Assembly (NCBI GenBank): GCA_021795795.1
Contig: JAJYPA010000134.1
Span: 1 to 16,528 of the forward strand
From: Pseudomonadota bacterium
GTDB lineage: Bacteria > Pseudomonadota > Gammaproteobacteria > Halothiobacillales > Halothiobacillaceae
Direction: 5' to 3'
Length of the DNA: 16,528 bases
Position numbers and translations under genes: made by a program. Shown in pieces: positions 14,195-16,528 of the stretch (positions are counted from its first letter, which is position 1; the number at the start of each line of letters is the position of its first letter). The notes below the pieces were generated by a model, which was given only the letters and a program-made list of their open reading frames with translations, had not been told where the DNA came from and searched no databases.

Positions 14195-14249
14195 GCGCCA
14201 CACGGGAAGATGTTTACTGTCTGCAGAGACCGCTTCCCGTGTGGTGCAT
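14195..14249 (+). promoter_or_regulatory. Leader hairpin upstream of 110-residue gene
   Basis: CCACACGGGAAG (14198-14209) and CTTCCCGTGTGG (14233-14244) are a perfect 12-bp inverted repeat with a 23-base loop; adding GCG before and TGC after gives a 15-bp stem with one G-T pair. The right arm, CGCTTCCCGTGTGGTGCAT, is the leader consensus with altered bases, and the left arm has changed to match. A second small hairpin GGGAG/CTCCC (14262-14282) follows before the ribosome site. Confidence 0.7.
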
Positions 14250-14304
14250 GGTTGGTATGAGGGGAGGGCAACGGGCGCTCCCTACTGAGACAGGAGCATG
14301 GAAA

Positions 14305-14637
14305 ATGCGGCGCTTTTCAGATTTTGTGAGTGATGACAAGGTGGTTTTATCGGACGTCCGGTCTTTGTTGTTAGACCTGGTATTGCAGTCTGACAATGAG
14401 GATACCCGATATGACGAGGACAGATTGCTGGCGTTTGTCGCCGAGAACGGCGTGCGGGTCGGACGCACCATGGGGTACCTGAATATTGCCGTCGACCTCG
14501 ACCCGGATGAGACGCTATTGCGTGACATGTTGCTGGCGGTGGATGCCCTGCGCATCGCACGGATGAACCTGGGCGAGGTGTGGGGTCGGCTGGATATGTG
14601 GGAAGAGGGCGAAGGCTTTTCGACGGGGCTTGACTGA
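14305..14637 (+). CDS. Unknown 110-residue acidic protein upstream of DNA polymerase
   Basis: The start is the ATG at 14305 after CAGGAGCATGGAAA; an out-of-frame ATG at 14298 leads to a stop after 11 codons. The product is acidic and helical: VVLSDVRSLLLDLVLQSDNE, RLLAFVAENGVRVGRTMGYL and PDETLLRDMLLAVDALRIA. No signal peptide, zinc site or known domain is visible. It lies 56 bases before the polymerase gene in the same direction, which begins with its own leader element. It may be a replication accessory protein; the sequence alone does not tell. Confidence 0.65.
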   Translation: MRRFSDFVSDDKVVLSDVRSLLLDLVLQSDNEDTRYDEDRLLAFVAENGVRVGRTMGYLNIAVDLDPDETLLRDMLLAVDALRIARMNLGEVWGRLDMWEEGEGFSTGLD

Positions 14638-14640
14638 GGC

Positions 14641-14659
14641 CGCTTCCCGCGACGCGCAT
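14641..14659 (+). promoter_or_regulatory. Leader element copy upstream of DNA polymerase gene
   Basis: CGCTTCCCGCGACGCGCAT is the form I take as consensus. It starts 3 bases after the stop of the 110-residue gene and ends 34 bases before the polymerase ATG. Here it would lie within an operon message, which argues that it is not only a promoter-proximal operator. Confidence 0.65.
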
Positions 14660-14693
14660 CAGATGTAGGCGATAGTCACTTGAGGATCAGGGC

Positions 14694-16528
14694 ATGGGTG
14701 AAATCAGGACTGCGGTAGATTTTCTCGATCAGTTTTTTGGTGGTGCCGTGGGGCAGCCCACACCTGTCGAGAGGGTGGAAGTGGTTGTCAGCCCCATCCA
14801 GGAAGACCAACGAGTTGCCAGTCCCGCATCCATACCGCAGAACGACCAGCCTTGCGAGCTGGCCTCGGAAGAAAAGGATGGGCAGGCCAATATTTTTGCT
14901 CGCGCCTGCCTGCGTGCCGGGGCCACGCCAATCAGGAGCCTGTCTCCACATCCCGCCGAGGAGATGACCCCCTCCACGACGGGATTACTTCCCGCGAGTA
15001 ATGCACCGGTTTTGGGTGGGTCATCTGAGGAACCGTCCGGATTTATTGAGATAACAGAGGATGACCTGGTTTGTGCAGATATGGCACACCCTCATCCCTT
15101 TTCACTGGATATGGACGATTTTGCTATACCCGCGCCACAGCAGGTCGGGGTTGCGTCATCCGCCACCCCGATGGATTTCCTCACCAACCTGGACCCCACA
15201 GCTTTCGAGGCTATCAGCCGTGCGGAAGAACTCAGCATCGATGTGGAGACCAGCGTCAAGGGTACTCCGTGGTCGCCGGCCGAAGCCCCTGGCAAGGCTG
15301 CCAAACTCGGCACCGGTCAGACCATTAGCCAGTATATGAAAGCCCACGGTGCAACGCTGGACGCCCGTCCACGCATGCGCGTCCTCTCCATAGGGGCTGG
15401 CGGCTGGAAGGGCGCGTTTGACCTGGACAAAATGGGCGAGTCAGACAAGATGGAGTTGCTGGGTTTGCTGGACGGCAAGGTTTGGACCGGTCACAACCTG
15501 GCGTTTGACCTGCTCTGGATTAAGCACACCGCTCCAGAAGTAAATCCCAAGATGCTGTTGGATACCATGTTTCTGGCTACCGCTATTCGGCCTGATATTG
15601 AGCGCATGATCCACGAGCGCATTGTAGCCACCACGATAGGCGGTCAGCAGCCGGTACGGCTTGCTGGAAAGAATGCTGGTACGGTCGAGCAGGAGTTACA
15701 GAAGATATTGATTGAGCGTTCCGCCAGTAAAAACGGGAAAGACGACGATGCAAAATCCGCCTATCCGCTGGCTACGTTATCGCTGGTCTTTCTGAATGAG
15801 AAGATGGACAAGTCCTTCCAGAACTCCACGAATTGGATGCCCTCAGTCCTGACTAACAGCCATCTGGATTATTGCATTGGCGATATCACCGCCCCGGCTA
15901 TCATTGCCCGGCGCATGCTCAATCTTCCTGACGGTGCGCCAATTGCTGACGTGGTTACTGCACTCAATATCAAAAAGGTACCTGGCGCTTGGGCATACAC
16001 GCGGGCGTTTGAGCCGGCCGCCAGACGCCTGGTGGATTGTACTTTGAAGGGGATTCCGCTTTCGCAGACGAACATCAATGAGTATCGGAATGTGTTACAG
16101 AATGACGCAGATATAGCTTTGGAAAAGGTGCTGTCCCTCGCACCCGGTCTGGAGCCTTTCAGAGACCGGTTGGCGTCGCCATCTGGCGGTTTGACCGCTG
16201 AACTCAAAGAGGCGATCGCCGATGCGCTCAAGATGCGCACAGGCACAGAAGTAGAACGGACGGATACTGGTCAGCCCAAACTGGGGGCGAAGGATTTGCT
16301 GGAGCGCTTCCCAGATGAGCCGCTAATCACTGCTCGACGTGATTTGGACGGCGCTTTGAAGCGGAAATCCATGATTGACGATTATGCCGTTTTCGCAGGG
16401 CTGGATAGCCGGGTCCACGGGACCATCACCGTTGGCACCGTGACAGGCCGTACTCGGTCCGGCAATCCCAACATGCAGAATGCTCCTCGCAACCCTGAGT
16501 TTCGCGCCTGCTTTGCCGCAACCACGGG
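14694..16528 (+). CDS. 3'-5' exonuclease plus family A DNA polymerase, C-terminus outside window
   Basis: The frame is open from the ATG at 14694 (after TGAGGATCAGGGC) to the window end, giving 611 residues so far. Residues 1-165 are a low-complexity acidic extension. A DEDDy exonuclease follows: LSIDVETS (D183, E185), WTGHNLAFDLLWI (D272) and SHLDYCIGD with the YxxxD pattern (Y393, D397). The fingers/palm region begins with TGRTRSGNPNMQN (about 584-596), equivalent to the TGRLSS..PNLQN motif of DNA polymerase I, then RNPEFRACFAATTG; the catalytic aspartates lie beyond the window. There is no 5'-nuclease domain, as in T7-like polymerases. With the primase-helicase gene this suggests a self-made replication fork. 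A diverged copy of the leader repeat lies inside the coding region at 14981-15002. Confidence 0.9.
   Translation, partial: MGEIRTAVDFLDQFFGGAVGQPTPVERVEVVVSPIQEDQRVASPASIPQNDQPCELASEEKDGQANIFARACLRAGATPIRSLSPHPAEEMTPSTTGLLPASNAPVLGGSSEEPSGFIEITEDDLVCADMAHPHPFSLDMDDFAIPAPQQVGVASSATPMDFLTNLDPTAFEAISRAEELSIDVETSVKGTPWSPAEAPGKAAKLGTGQTISQYMKAHGATLDARPRMRVLSIGAGGWKGAFDLDKMGESDKMELLGLLDGKVWTGHNLAFDLLWIKHTAPEVNPKMLLDTMFLATAIRPDIERMIHERIVATTIGGQQPVRLAGKNAGTVEQELQKILIERSASKNGKDDDAKSAYPLATLSLVFLNEKMDKSFQNSTNWMPSVLTNSHLDYCIGDITAPAIIARRMLNLPDGAPIADVVTALNIKKVPGAWAYTRAFEPAARRLVDCTLKGIPLSQTNINEYRNVLQNDADIALEKVLSLAPGLEPFRDRLASPSGGLTAELKEAIADALKMRTGTEVERTDTGQPKLGAKDLLERFPDEPLITARRDLDGALKRKSMIDDYAVFAGLDSRVHGTITVGTVTGRTRSGNPNMQNAPRNPEFRACFAATT
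14981..15002 (+). repeat. Leader-like repeat inside polymerase coding sequence
   Basis: These 22 bases match 7750-7771, the right arm of the hairpin near the 103-residue gene, at 20 of 22 positions, including the 15-base run CTTCCCGCGAGTAAT. ATTACT and AGTAAT form a dyad around the core. It encodes part of the disordered linker (GLLPASN). Confidence 0.6.

Noticed and set aside
14298..14333. ATG at 14298 as start of a gene
   Set aside because: It has good spacing to AGGAG only in part and its frame stops after 11 codons; the ATG at 14305 opens a 110-codon frame.
1..16528. tRNA, rRNA, insertion sequence or integrase genes
   Set aside because: I looked for cloverleaf-like arms, conserved rRNA stretches, transposase DDE motifs and tyrosine-recombinase motifs and saw none in this window.

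Overview
This window reads as the edge of a mobile replicon (plasmid, integrated plasmid or phage-plasmid) next to genes that look chromosomal, in a Gram-negative bacterium. Support for Gram-negative: a signal-peptide-bearing outer-membrane barrel ending in phenylalanine, Sec signal peptides, strong AGGAG ribosome sites and a GGDEF/EAL sensor. Base composition is moderately GC-rich, with AT-rich islands at 3.6-3.9, 4.57 and 9.85-10.14 kb. The general look resembles Acidithiobacillus accessory DNA, but that is an impression and not something the sequence proves.

Layout. 1-3537 (minus strand): the start of an unrecognised gene (1-112) and a 1034-residue membrane c-di-GMP enzyme with PAS, GGDEF, EAL and a C-terminal zinc-binding CZB domain. 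3538-3900: an AT-rich junction with one doubtful small ORF. 3901-4836 (minus): three small unknown genes. 5050-7301 (minus): a translationally coupled pair of exported proteins, one with a very long Gly/Ser-rich stretch. 7356-8414 (minus): a small acidic protein and an outer-membrane barrel. 8480-9403 (minus): an AntA/AntB-type antirepressor. 9404-9554: a divergent promoter region. 9555-9755 (plus): a small unknown protein. 9756-10366: a non-coding region with eleven GGGACA repeats and an AT-rich inverted repeat, the best candidate for a replication origin. 10367-13650 (plus): a Bro-N protein and a 910-residue TOPRIM/P-loop primase-helicase, ended by a strong terminator. 13734-14118 (minus): an orphan HigA-like antitoxin behind the remains of its toxin gene. 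14305-16528 (plus): a 110-residue unknown protein and a 3'-5' exonuclease plus family A DNA polymerase running off the window.

How it may work together: the candidate origin, primase-helicase and polymerase form a nearly self-sufficient replication module, with two antirepressor-type proteins beside the origin as probable switches. The most unusual feature is a short element, core CGCTTCCCGCG with consensus near CGCTTCCCGCGACGCGCAT. It recurs 42-60 bases before the start codon of seven genes on both strands, and three copies form hairpins whose arms vary together. Four genes also share an extended -10-like promoter motif, GGTGCTATA; three of the four have the leader element just downstream. 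Together these suggest an element-wide regulon using a common mRNA leader or operator, which I do not recognise as a described system.
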